The notes below the pieces were generated by a model. It saw nothing but the letters and a program-made list of their open reading frames with translations. It searched no databases and was not told where the DNA came from. Source: Propionicimonas sp. (lineage in GTDB: Bacteria > Actinomycetota > Actinomycetes > Propionibacteriales > Propionibacteriaceae). From it: 64,000 nt of DNA. Shown piece by piece: positions 26,929 through 35,681 of this stretch. The stretch is taken from positions 1 through 64,000 of the forward strand of contig NZ_JARKPQ010000342.1 of the NCBI RefSeq assembly GCF_029975155.1. The letters are read 5' to 3'. Position 1 is the first letter of the stretch, and every line of letters begins with the position of its first letter. A program made the translations under genes and the position numbers.

Positions 26929-26961
26929 TGAACGGCCGGGGACAGGTCCCATTCCCGTTCA
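26929..26961. repeat. Family A hairpin repeat
   Basis: TGAACGG at the left and CCCATTCCCGTTCA at the right with a GGGGACAGG centre; the left arm is partly degenerate (GCC instead of GAA). Confidence 0.8.
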
Positions 26962-26963
26962 CC

Positions 26964-27029
26964 TGAACGGAAACGGACCCGTCCCCTTTCTGTTCATGAA
27001 CGGAAACGGACCCGTCCCCTTTCTGTTCA
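26964..27029. repeat. Family A hairpin repeat, exact tandem duplicate
   Basis: Two identical 33-base copies stand head to tail (26964-26996 and 26997-27029), each starting TGAACGGAAACGGACC and ending CCCCTTTCTGTTCA. Exact duplication with no spacer suggests recent copying. They end 12 bases before the stop of the small Thr/Pro-rich membrane protein gene. Confidence 0.9.
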
Positions 27030-27041
27030 GGGGCGATCGGC

Positions 27042-27596
27042 TCAGCCGCAGAGGGCCTGGGATTCGGACTGGATGGCCGCCATGGCGTCGTTCAGCTTGC
27101 TGAGGTTCTTCACCATCGTCTTGAGTTGGTCCAGGTCCTTGCCCGTGACGGCCTCCCGGCCCTGCTTGAGGTAGGCCAGGACCTTGGCGTAGTCGTCCTC
27201 CAGCGAGGCGGGCGCGAGTTTCGCCGCCGCCGAGTAGTTCTTGATCAGCTGGTCGAAGGTCTTCTTCAGCGCCGCGAAATCGACCGCGCCCTCGTTCTCG
27301 CCGGCGTCGATGCCACCTGCGGTGATCCGCGCGAACGCCTTGCAGTACGGCGACTGCTCCTTCGTCGCGCTCGCCGTCGGCGACGCCGAGGTGACGGTCG
27401 ACGTCGGGGTCAGGGTGGGCGCCGGAGCCGCAGTCGGGCTGGCGCTCGTCACGGGGGCCGTCGGCTGCTCGCCGGCCGTCGGTGCCGGACGGGTCAGCGC
27501 GAACGCCACCCCACCGATGACAAGGGCCAGCGCCACCGCACCGGCGAGGACGATCCAGCGCCTCTTCGTGCTCGGACGCACCGGGCTCGCGGCCAT
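27042..27596 (-). CDS. Membrane-anchored hypothetical protein with Thr/Pro linker
   Basis: 184 residues. A basic N-terminus and one hydrophobic helix (WIVLAGAVALALVIGGVAFAL) act as anchor. A Thr/Ser/Pro/Ala-rich linker (about 40-85) leads to a small alpha-helical extracellular domain (SPYCKAFARITAGGI to SQALCG) with one cysteine near each end, probably a disulphide. I know no family for it. Start ATG 27596 follows GGAGGTGGG at good spacing, while the upstream in-frame ATG has none. It is divergent from the second tagF-like gene, so a link to the glycopolymer is possible. Confidence 0.75.
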   Translation of the reverse strand: MAASPVRPSTKRRWIVLAGAVALALVIGGVAFALTRPAPTAGEQPTAPVTSASPTAAPAPTLTPTSTVTSASPTASATKEQSPYCKAFARITAGGIDAGENEGAVDFAALKKTFDQLIKNYSAAAKLAPASLEDDYAKVLAYLKQGREAVTGKDLDQLKTMVKNLSKLNDAMAAIQSESQALCG

Positions 27597-27768
27597 CGTC
27601 CCACCTCCACTCTCTCGCTCCGCTCCCAAGAGTAGGTGGTCCCACCCGCCCGCGCGGCCCGTCCCCATTCACCACAGATCGCGGACGGGGCGGTGACCGG
27701 CCCGGCAGCAGCCTCGCCGGTAGGCTGCTCCGAGCGAGAGGAGGACCCGTGGCCGCTGGGGAACGCCG

Positions 27769-29412
27769 ATGAGCCGGCTGGTCGACCGCTACCGGCGCGT
27801 GCTGGGTCACCTTCTGCCGCGGGCAGCGGTGTGGCTGCTCACTCTGGTCGCGACCGCGCTGCTGCTGCTCGGTCCTGCCGTGGCCGGCACCGTGGTGGCT
27901 GTCGTCGCTCTGGCAGCCACGGTCTGGTGGCGGCTCACCACCGTCGGCGCCGATCGGCACCTGGTCGCCCGGGCAGTGCTCGTCACCGTCGCAGCCGGCG
28001 TCGCCGCGCGCTCCGGCGGCTGGTCGTGGCCGCTGCTGTCCTGCCTCGCCGTCCTGCTGCTCGGGCTGATGGCCGAGCCCACCGTCGCACACGCCACGCG
28101 TCCGGCGCTGCGCGTCTCCGGCCTGCCGGGCTTCTCGCTGCCACTGCTCGCCCGCGTCCCCGAACCGCTGTTCCTGGGTGTGAGCGCGGGTGCGACCGTC
28201 CTCACCCTGGGCGCCGCGGACGCGGCGCTGCCCGTGACGCTCGCGGCAGCCGTGTCGTTGGCGCTGCTCGGCCTGGCGGTCGCGACCTACCAGCTCTTCC
28301 GAGAGCGGACGCACGCCACCGAGCGGGCGGTCCGCACGGCTCTCACCAGTCTCGGCCCTGCCTATTGCCTGTACTACAACGGGGTACCTCACGGCGCCTA
28401 CCAGGTGCGGATGTGGCTGCCCTACCTGAAGCGCACCGGCCGGTCCGGCGTGCTGGTGATCCGGGACCCGCGATTCTTCGCCACCGCGGCGGCGCTGGGC
28501 GAGCTGCCGGTCGTCCTGGCGCGTTCGGTCGAGTCGCTGGAGTACGTGGCCGTGCCGAGCGTGGGCGCGTTCTTCTACGTGAACAACGACGCCAAGAACG
28601 CCAACGGCGTGCGCTTCGGCGGCATCACCCACGTCCACCTCGGCCACGGGGACAGCGACAAGCCGGCCAGCTACAGCGCGACCACGGCGATGTTCGACCA
28701 GATCTTCGTCGCCGGCCAGGCCGGCGTGGACCGGTTCGCGCAGCACGGCGTGCTGGTGCCACGGGAGAAGTTCGTGCTCGTCGGCCGCCCGCAGGTCGAG
28801 CACATCGAGGTGCGCCGGCCGGACGCACAGCTGCCCGAGCATCCCGTGGTGCTGTACGCCCCCACCTGGCGGGGCAGCATCGGCGACTCGCTCTTCGGGT
28901 CACTGCGCCACGGCGAGCGGATCGTCGCCGCGCTGCTCGCTGCCGGGGCGACGGTCTGGTTCCGTCCGCACCCCTACTCGGCGCGGGACGCGGAGTCGCG
29001 CGTGCTGATCAGCCGGATCGACACGCTGCTCACCGACAGCGCCCCCGCGCACCGGCCGAGCACCGCCACTGCCGCCATGACGGTGTTCGAGTGCATGAAC
29101 GGCTCCGATGTTCTGGTCACCGACGTGTCCAGCGTCGCGTCCGACTACCTGTACAGCAACAAGCCGTTCGCGATCACCGACACCGGCGTCGTCGCGGACC
29201 TCGTGGCCGAGTACCCGGTCGCGCGCGCCGCCGTCCTGCTGCCTGTGGCGGACGGCGACCTGACCGCTGCCGTCGCGGACCTGCTCGGCCCCGATTCCCG
29301 CCGGCAGGTCCGGGCCGAGACCCGCGGCTACTACCTCGGCGACTGGCCGCCCGGGGAGTACGCGGACGTGTTCGTCACCGCCGCCGCCCGCGCCATGACG
29401 CCCGCCTCCTGA
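27769..29412 (+). CDS. TagF/TagB-like polyol-phosphate transferase with membrane N-terminus (paralogue 2)
   Basis: 547 residues with an N-terminal membrane part (about 1-175, five hydrophobic stretches such as VWLLTLVATALLLLGPAVAG) and a C-terminal glycerophosphotransferase domain. Conserved blocks: HLGHGDSDKPASYSATTAMF (about 293), FVAGQAGVDRFAQHGVLVP, VVLYAPTWRGSIGDSL, FRPHPYSARD and TDVSSVASDYLYSNKPFAI. It shares this architecture with the proteins at 23434 and 40943, so the three are paralogues. It likely extends or primes a polyol-phosphate chain using CDP-glycerol or CDP-ribitol. Confidence 0.88.
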   Translation: MSRLVDRYRRVLGHLLPRAAVWLLTLVATALLLLGPAVAGTVVAVVALAATVWWRLTTVGADRHLVARAVLVTVAAGVAARSGGWSWPLLSCLAVLLLGLMAEPTVAHATRPALRVSGLPGFSLPLLARVPEPLFLGVSAGATVLTLGAADAALPVTLAAAVSLALLGLAVATYQLFRERTHATERAVRTALTSLGPAYCLYYNGVPHGAYQVRMWLPYLKRTGRSGVLVIRDPRFFATAAALGELPVVLARSVESLEYVAVPSVGAFFYVNNDAKNANGVRFGGITHVHLGHGDSDKPASYSATTAMFDQIFVAGQAGVDRFAQHGVLVPREKFVLVGRPQVEHIEVRRPDAQLPEHPVVLYAPTWRGSIGDSLFGSLRHGERIVAALLAAGATVWFRPHPYSARDAESRVLISRIDTLLTDSAPAHRPSTATAAMTVFECMNGSDVLVTDVSSVASDYLYSNKPFAITDTGVVADLVAEYPVARAAVLLPVADGDLTAAVADLLGPDSRRQVRAETRGYYLGDWPPGEYADVFVTAAARAMTPAS

Positions 29413-29442
29413 CGCGCCAGTTCGACCCGCCGAGCACACCGG

Positions 29443-29650
29443 TGTCGCGATCCAGCCACTCTGGCCGTCCCGTAGATCACACCAGTCACGCTGCGAGCGC
29501 AGCGTGGCCGAATCGCGTCACCCGGCAGGCTGGCCCGCCCAATGCTTCGCCGTCCGCCCCTGCCGCCGGGGGTGTCGTGATCCGGCCACGGGAGGGCCCA
29601 GATGTGACGGGAGAGGCAGGTGAGGGATGCAGAGTGGCCGAATCGCGTCA
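29443..29650. repeat. Family D composite repeat, copy 2
   Basis: Two 78-base units (29443-29520 and 29573-29650) with a 52-base spacer, the same dimensions as the copy at 19387. Unit starts are TGTCGCGATCCAGCCAC and TGTCGTGATCCGGCCAC; both end GTGGCCGAATCGCGTCA. The spacers of the two copies are unrelated. It fills most of the gap between the tagF-like gene and the pyruvyltransferase-like gene. Confidence 0.85.
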
Positions 29651-29710
29651 CGGCCGGCGCCCCGCGCGCCTTCGTGATGACGGGCCGGGTGGGCGTCCCG
29701 GGATGAGAGG

Positions 29711-31036
29711 ATGGCGGCCGTGAGCGATCAGCCGACCCGGACGTTTGTGCGCACCTGCCAGAAGCCGGACGCGAGCCTGCCAGCCCTGCAGTCGACCGAC
29801 CTGATCGGCGGCAACCAGGGCAACCTGCTCTACCAGTTCTCCACGGTCCGCGCGCTGGCCGCAGACGATGTGGACCTCAGCACGATCTCCTATCGCCAGT
29901 TCGAGAAGGGCCCGGTCGAGGAGCGCGCGGAGTGGCTCAACTCGGAGTGCGACCACCTCGTGCTGCCGCTGTCGAGTTCGTTCCGGCTGCAGATGCTGAA
30001 GAACCTCGGCCTCTGGGCCGACCTGCTGGAGCGGCTGACGATCCCGGTCACCGTCGTGGGCATCGGCGCCCAGTTGCGGCTGGCCGACGTCGAAGCCGAG
30101 AACTACGTGCCGAGCCGCGTCACCGGGATCACCGCCTCCGCGGCGCAGATCGAGGAGCACGAGGCGGCGTCCCGGCGGTTCGTCGCAGCCGTGCTGGACC
30201 GCTCGACCTCGATCGGGGTGCGCGGCGAGGTCAGCAAGCGGTACCTGCAGCACCTCGGCTTCCCCGCCGACCGGATCGACGTGATCGGCTGTCCGTCCGT
30301 GTTCATGTGGGGCCCGGATTTCCGGATGCCCGAGCAGCCACCGCGGCTCACCGCCCGCAGCACCATGTCGCTGTCCTTCGACCACCGGATCAACGCCACC
30401 GCAGAGCTGCTGGATCGGACGGTGCGCGACTACCCCCGCTCGACCGTCTACATGCAGGAGCGGCTGGGCGCCCAGATGGTGATCACCGGCAAGGACACCC
30501 GCCCCGACTGGAACGGCGACCGGCGCTTCCCGGTGTACGTCGGGCATCCGCTCTTCCGGGACCACCGGCTGGAGTACTACCCCACGGCGTGGTCATGGAT
30601 CCGGCACCTCAAGGGCATGGACTTCGCCTACGGTCCTCGCCTGCACGGCACGGTCGCCGCGACCCTCGCCGGCACGTCCGCGCACCTGCTGGTGCACGAC
30701 TCCCGCACCCTGGAGATCGCGCAGCACCACCACCTGCCGCACACCCTGATCGAGCGGCTGGACGAGGTCGGCTCCGTCGACGATCTCGTCGCCCGCCAGG
30801 ACTACACGGCGTTCAACGCCGAGTATCCCGAGCTCTTCGCCCGCTTCACCGCCTTCCTCGGCCGCAACGGACTGCCCAACGCCTACGAAGGCGACCGGAC
30901 GGCGCTGGCGGCCTTCGACGCATCGACCGAGCGCGCGGCCACGGCGAACGGCGTGGTCAGCAACACCCGGCCGCGGCTCACCCTGCGCCGGGTCCTCGGA
31001 CGCGTCCGCCGTGCCGTTGGCCTGGGTCGTCGCTGA
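29711..31036 (+). CDS. Polysaccharide pyruvyl transferase family protein
   Basis: 441 residues of the CsaB/PssM-type polysaccharide pyruvyl transferase superfamily. Supporting features are an N-terminal GGNQGNLLYQFSTVRAL glycine motif, the block TIPVTVVGIGAQLRLAD, the RGEVSKRYLQHLGF segment followed by DVIGCPSVFMWGP, and GPRLHGTVAATLAG with the family's conserved RxHG. These enzymes add pyruvate ketals to wall polymers or belong to related glycan-modifying activities. Start is GTG/ATG at 29711 or GTG 29720; neither has a strong ribosome site. It sits inside the teichoic-acid-like region, so the substrate is probably the same polymer. Confidence 0.82.
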   Translation: MAAVSDQPTRTFVRTCQKPDASLPALQSTDLIGGNQGNLLYQFSTVRALAADDVDLSTISYRQFEKGPVEERAEWLNSECDHLVLPLSSSFRLQMLKNLGLWADLLERLTIPVTVVGIGAQLRLADVEAENYVPSRVTGITASAAQIEEHEAASRRFVAAVLDRSTSIGVRGEVSKRYLQHLGFPADRIDVIGCPSVFMWGPDFRMPEQPPRLTARSTMSLSFDHRINATAELLDRTVRDYPRSTVYMQERLGAQMVITGKDTRPDWNGDRRFPVYVGHPLFRDHRLEYYPTAWSWIRHLKGMDFAYGPRLHGTVAATLAGTSAHLLVHDSRTLEIAQHHHLPHTLIERLDEVGSVDDLVARQDYTAFNAEYPELFARFTAFLGRNGLPNAYEGDRTALAAFDASTERAATANGVVSNTRPRLTLRRVLGRVRRAVGLGRR

Positions 31037-31048
31037 CACCCGCTTTTT

Positions 31049-31127
31049 CGTCATCCCGGGCTCGACCCGGGATCCCGCAACAGTCCTCGCATCGCCGGCG
31101 GGGATCCCGGCGTTCGCCGGGATGACG
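31049..31127. repeat. Family B repeat, full double element
   Basis: CGTCATCCCGGGCTCGACCC and its complement, then GGGGATCCCGGCGTTCGCC ending GGGATGACG. It has the same order and orientation of halves as 17572-17653, with a different middle. Confidence 0.85.
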
Positions 31128-31324
31128 AGAAAGCGGACCCACAGGAACGAGCGGGTGTCCCGAAGGGCAGCCCACCAGAACCACGACGGGCACGCACAGC
31201 AGGACCAGCAGAACCGCACAGAATACCGCTGCCGAACCCCTGCGTCGGAGGATCGACACGGCCGAAGTCGGCTCGCCGATGTACCATGTCGTCCATACCT
31301 GTTGCTGACCCGGGGGTTCTCGCC

Positions 31325-33634
31325 ATGCCACGACCGCTCGCGCTCTTCGGCGCGCTGTCCTTGATCGGGGTGCTGCTGGCCCCCGCGTCACCCGCACTGG
31401 CGGCATCCACGACGGTGGTCGCGACCGCGGAGCTGCAGGAGGCGGACCCCAGTCCGAAGATCGCACCGGCGGCGGTGGCGCCCGATGTGGCCTACAGGAC
31501 AAGCCAGGGCGGACGGGTGGAGGTCTACACCTCCGTCGGCGACAACAACAACGGCGTCGACTGGCGTCAGGTGAACGAGTTCGCGTACCTGCTGAACTCC
31601 GTTCCCAAGGGCAAGAAGATCCACGCCACGATCTACAACACGTTGTGGGACGGCGACAAGGCCAAGTACGACGCGGCCACCGACAAGTGGTCCATCACCG
31701 ACTCCACCGGCAAGGTGGTGCGTGGCGCCGACACCTTCGGCCCCACCCAGGCGCTGCTCAACCAGCTGAACCAGTACACCAAGGCCGAGCGCGGGACGTA
31801 CATCCAGCTGCTGCTGGCCAAGAAGAGCATGCGGGACGCCAAGGCGGCGGGCAGCGGACTGGCGAGCCTGATCTACGGCGCCGGCACGTCCATCTACACC
31901 GAGTGCAGCCATGGTGACGGCGCGTGCCTGATCACCACGGACGAAGAAGCGCTGATGCACGCCAAGTACGCGCTCTTCGAACAGGCTGCCGACTCCACCG
32001 GCAAGATCTGGGACGACGTGGTCTGGATCACCTCCGCGAACCTGAACGGCGCCAGCGGCGGCAAGAAGTCCAACACGAGCATCGCGATCTACGGCGAGCC
32101 GAAGGGCTACACCGAACTGCTCAGCACGGTGTGGAACGCAGAGGTCACCCAGACCTTCACCCCCGCGTACCGGACGGCGATGGTCAACGGCATCAAGGGC
32201 ACCAACAGCGACTTCACGTTCTACCCCTCCCCGCGCAACGCGAGGAGTTCGGACGACGCGCCCGACCTCGAGGCGCAGTTCCTGCAGGGCAGCACCAACG
32301 CGGCACTCAAGGGCACCAAGTCCAGCTGCAAGGCCTACCTGGTGCACTCGCTGTTCAGCGAGACCCGCGTGGGGATCCTGAACGCGCTCGCCACCCTGCA
32401 GAACACCGACAAGTGCTCGGTGAAGATCGTGCTCGGCGAGAACGCCATCGGCGCCATCGTCACCACCTACTTCAAGATGAGCACGCAGGTGCGCGACCTG
32501 ATCGACCGGACGGAGTTCAGCAACGTCCACGACAAGACGCTCTCGCTGAGCTACACGCTCAACGGCACGACCTACGGCACCACCTGGGGCGGTTCGGAGA
32601 ACTTCAACGGCACCAGCCTCCGCTACGACGAGCTCGCCTTCCGGGCGGACGACCTCACCCTGACCCGGGCCAGTGAGCAGCAGTCCGAGCGGCTCTACCA
32701 GCTGTCGCGCGGCGGCGAGGCCACCATCCCCGTGAAGACGGTGTCGGTGCTGCCCCAGGCGCCCCAGATCAACGTCGGCAGCAAGGTTCAGCTGCGGGCA
32801 CGGATCAGCCCGAACGACGCCTCGACCACCCAGGTGACCTGGAAGTCCAGCAACACCTCCGTGGCCACGGTGAACGCCGCGACCGGTGAGGTCGCCGCCG
32901 TGAGGGCTGGCACTGCCACGATCACCGCCACGTCGGTCTCCGGCCCGATCAAGGGCACGACCGTCGTCACGGTGAACAACGACAGCCCGGAGGCGAACAA
33001 CTCCGATCCGGGAGCCTCGGCCGTCGTGGTGTCGTCCCCGCCGACGCTGACCATGGAGACCTACCAGGAACCCGGTTCGAGCACCAAGGTGGTCGTCACC
33101 TGGGGCCAGGGCGCCACCGACCTCACCGGCAAGGTGACGCTGCAGTACTACTCGGGCGGCAAGTGGAAGAGCTACAAGAGCCTCCAGGTCACGAACGGAC
33201 GGGTGGAGACCAACCTGACGTTCAAGAGCACCAAGACCTGGCGGATGCGGGCCGACTCGGCCAAGGTCGCCGCCACCGGTGCAAGCGCGAGCATCACCTC
33301 CGCCGCCAAGTACTCCAACGGCTACAGCTACGTGATCGTCCGCAGCGCGGGGGCGCCGACCAAGCCCAAGCTCTACGCCCCCAACCTGATCAAGGGTTCC
33401 GGCAGCACCATCCCGATGGTGGTGTCGTGGCAGGGATCGTCCAACCGGACCATCAAGATCCAGTACAAGTCGGGCAGCAAGTGGAAGTACGTCGCCGACG
33501 CCAAGTACTCGATGACCACCAACAACAAGATGGTCGGAGCGGTCACGACCAAGTCGCGCTACTGGCGGATCGTCGGCCTCACGAAGGGGAAGGCGACCAA
33601 GGTGTCGTCCGCCGTCTACGTGAAGGTCGTCTGA
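31325..33634 (+). CDS. Secreted phospholipase D-like protein with BIG2 domain
   Basis: 769 residues. A signal peptide (LALFGALSLIGVLLAPASPALA) precedes two PLD-fold halves. The first has MHAKYALFEQ with VVWITSANLNG; the second has NVHDKTLSLSYTL with WGGSENFNG. Each keeps the H-x-K pair, but the following Asp of HxKx4D is Glu in the first and Ser in the second. A bacterial Ig-like (BIG2) domain follows (about 470-560; VTWKSSNTSVATVNAATGEV), then C-terminal beta domains with YYSGGKWKSYKS and YKSGSKWKYVAD repeats. PLD enzymes cleave phosphodiesters. ATG 31325 begins the signal peptide; ATG 31286 is an alternative. Confidence 0.82.
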   Translation: MPRPLALFGALSLIGVLLAPASPALAASTTVVATAELQEADPSPKIAPAAVAPDVAYRTSQGGRVEVYTSVGDNNNGVDWRQVNEFAYLLNSVPKGKKIHATIYNTLWDGDKAKYDAATDKWSITDSTGKVVRGADTFGPTQALLNQLNQYTKAERGTYIQLLLAKKSMRDAKAAGSGLASLIYGAGTSIYTECSHGDGACLITTDEEALMHAKYALFEQAADSTGKIWDDVVWITSANLNGASGGKKSNTSIAIYGEPKGYTELLSTVWNAEVTQTFTPAYRTAMVNGIKGTNSDFTFYPSPRNARSSDDAPDLEAQFLQGSTNAALKGTKSSCKAYLVHSLFSETRVGILNALATLQNTDKCSVKIVLGENAIGAIVTTYFKMSTQVRDLIDRTEFSNVHDKTLSLSYTLNGTTYGTTWGGSENFNGTSLRYDELAFRADDLTLTRASEQQSERLYQLSRGGEATIPVKTVSVLPQAPQINVGSKVQLRARISPNDASTTQVTWKSSNTSVATVNAATGEVAAVRAGTATITATSVSGPIKGTTVVTVNNDSPEANNSDPGASAVVVSSPPTLTMETYQEPGSSTKVVVTWGQGATDLTGKVTLQYYSGGKWKSYKSLQVTNGRVETNLTFKSTKTWRMRADSAKVAATGASASITSAAKYSNGYSYVIVRSAGAPTKPKLYAPNLIKGSGSTIPMVVSWQGSSNRTIKIQYKSGSKWKYVADAKYSMTTNNKMVGAVTTKSRYWRIVGLTKGKATKVSSAVYVKVV

Positions 33635-33649
33635 GCCGTAGCCGCTGGT

Positions 33650-33763
33650 CGGACGGAAACCGCTGGTTGAGCCACCCACTTACCGCTGGTTGAGCCACCA
33701 CTTACCGCTGGTTGAGCTTGTCGAAACCCCGAGAGGTCTCGACAAGCTCGACCAGCGGTTTAC
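33650..33763. repeat. Family C repeat cluster
   Basis: Three to four direct copies of CCGCTGGTTGAGC spaced 24-25 bases apart, ending in an inverted pair: GGTTGAGCTTGTCGAAACC against GGTCTCGACAAGCTCGACC. It lies between the convergent PLD and GT61 genes and could fold as a long hairpin. Confidence 0.85.
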
Positions 33764-33803
33764 TGTTCGTCCGACCGGCGGTTTCCGGCCGGCCGTCGAC
33801 CAG

Positions 33804-35468
33804 CTACAGCGATGCGAACACGTCTGCGAGGAAGCGTCCCTCGCGGTCGGCGTCGAAGCGGAACGGTGACTGGTAGAAGGTCGGGTCGTCCGGCACGCAG
33901 GTGACCGAGTCGATCCGGTGGCCCAGCAGGGACGCGATCAGGTACTCGTTGCGCGCGGTGTACGCGGTGGAGCCGATCATGATCACCCGCTTGGGATCCT
34001 CGACGAAGCAGAGGTTGAACAGCGCACTGCCCGCGAACCCGCCGATCACCTCGGCCTGGCGGAACAGGTGCACCTGCTCGCCGAGGGAGTACTCCTCCGG
34101 GTAGAGGATCTCGAACCCCTGCGCGGCGAACAGCGCCTCGACCTCCTCGATGTTGTGGCAGGACCGTTTCGCCAGCCGCCGGGAGCAGAAGAACCGGCGC
34201 GGGAACTCCCGCTCGGGCGCGCTCGCGGCGAGGTTGTCCCCCACCGATCGCCACACCGGCACGATCTCCGGGTGCACGTAGTCCGGGTTGGACAGCATGG
34301 GCGTGGCCGACACCACCCGTTCCGCGAGCACGGGGCCGTGCAGGAAGAGCAGGTCCTTCGGCGGGATGCCGCCCGCCTCGTAGATCTGGGACTCCCACGA
34401 GCGCAGCTCACGTCCCTTGTTGACGGCGACCACGGCCTTGATGTCCGGATACATCGCCTTGGCCCGTGGCCACGCCCACAGCCGGGAGATCTGCTCGGTC
34501 ATCAGGTGGCCGAAGTGCCCGCGCATCTCGTTGTCGAGGTGGAAGTAGGTGCCCTCCAGGTAGGGCAGGTCGTCGGTCGGGTGCCGGAGCCGGGCGAACC
34601 GGGGAGCCACCTCCAGCGTGGCGCGGTTCCGCAGCCGGGAGAACTGGTTGTGCCGATAGCTGTCCGGGGCGATCACCCGGTCGGTGCTGATCACCTGGCC
34701 CGGCGTCAGGACGACGGCGTGGTACTGACGCAGCGAGATGTCGATGGTGTCGTAGGCCTCGGGGAAGCCCGGCCGCCGGGTGTCGGTGTTCTCCAGGAAC
34801 TCACACCGGGAACGGAACGGCTGGGCGGGGATCACCTCAAGGACCTTGTCAGGAGCTTCGGGACGGGCTGCGAGATACGCGTTCATCTCGGGCTCACGCA
34901 GCTTGGCCAGCGTGGGCTGCCCGCCACGGGCCACGACCAGATGGGAACCCCGGATCGCGGTCCCGGCCAGGGCCGTGCCCAGTCCGTGGGCGTCCAGGGC
35001 GGCGCGCGGGATGCCCCGTTTGTTGGACGGGTACGGCTCACCCTTCGCGGCCCCGCCCGCGGCCAGCAGAGCGCCGAGGCTGCGCGACTCGTGCGAGTGC
35101 AACTCCGCGGCCCCCTGCGGCACGACCAGCGCACCTCCGTCGCGGAGCTGGTAGAAGGCGTCGAGGAAGCGCTGTGCGCGCTGGCCGTGCGGACGGACGT
35201 CCACGATCACATCGAGAGGCACCAGCACCGTGAGGCGGACGTGGCTGGCGGAACCCGTCTCCGTGATCTCGTGGACGACCGCCTCCGGGAACGCCCGCCG
35301 CAGTCCCGAGGTCGTCGGGCTGTCCGGTGCGGGGACCAGGACCGCGATCACTCCCCGTCCGGACGGCAGGTACTCCGCGAGCAGGGCCCGCAGGTCCCCG
35401 TCCACCCGCATGGGGAGGCGCCGGCGGACGACACCGACGACCCGATCGACCAGGCTTCGACCAGCCAC
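33804..35468 (-). CDS. GT61-family (DUF563) glycosyltransferase
   Basis: 554 residues. The C-terminal half shows the GT61/DUF563 pattern: EGTYFHLDNEMRGHFGHLMT with the conserved His-rich start, VNKGRELRSWESQIYEAGG, FFCSRRLAKRSCHNIEEVEA, and FRQAEVIGGFAGSALFNLCF followed by the hydrophobic RVIMIGS strand. The N-terminal 250 residues have no domain I can name. GT61 enzymes transfer xylose or related sugars in eukaryotes and decorate capsules in bacteria. Placement suggests it glycosylates the polyol-phosphate polymer (inference). No signal peptide, so cytoplasmic. Confidence 0.8.
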   Translation of the reverse strand: MAGRSLVDRVVGVVRRRLPMRVDGDLRALLAEYLPSGRGVIAVLVPAPDSPTTSGLRRAFPEAVVHEITETGSASHVRLTVLVPLDVIVDVRPHGQRAQRFLDAFYQLRDGGALVVPQGAAELHSHESRSLGALLAAGGAAKGEPYPSNKRGIPRAALDAHGLGTALAGTAIRGSHLVVARGGQPTLAKLREPEMNAYLAARPEAPDKVLEVIPAQPFRSRCEFLENTDTRRPGFPEAYDTIDISLRQYHAVVLTPGQVISTDRVIAPDSYRHNQFSRLRNRATLEVAPRFARLRHPTDDLPYLEGTYFHLDNEMRGHFGHLMTEQISRLWAWPRAKAMYPDIKAVVAVNKGRELRSWESQIYEAGGIPPKDLLFLHGPVLAERVVSATPMLSNPDYVHPEIVPVWRSVGDNLAASAPEREFPRRFFCSRRLAKRSCHNIEEVEALFAAQGFEILYPEEYSLGEQVHLFRQAEVIGGFAGSALFNLCFVEDPKRVIMIGSTAYTARNEYLIASLLGHRIDSVTCVPDDPTFYQSPFRFDADREGRFLADVFASL

Positions 35469-35681
35469 TGCTCTCCTCCACGCTCCGGCGGCCGGGCGCT
35501 GTGGTGTGGGGGCGTCACCGGTCCTTTGCGGTCAGCCTATCCGCCGGGAAACCTCGCCTCAGGAAATGGGAGCCTTTCGATCCCTGAGGCGCACGCCCGT
35601 CCGCGGGAAGCGCCCTTCGTGACGCGATCCTCGTCCCTCGGGCCGCTCCGCAGGGAGCGCTTGGGGGCTGGAGGTCGGCGG

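Noticed and set aside
26753-27030. Small frames ending in repeats such as EREWDLSP or GTGPFPF
   Set aside because: These peptides are translations of the family A hairpins and appear wherever the repeat occurs, so they are not genes.
29443-29650. Insertion sequence or transposase remnant
   Set aside because: No transposase frame or target-site duplication is visible; the 78-52-78 geometry fits a non-coding repeat module better.
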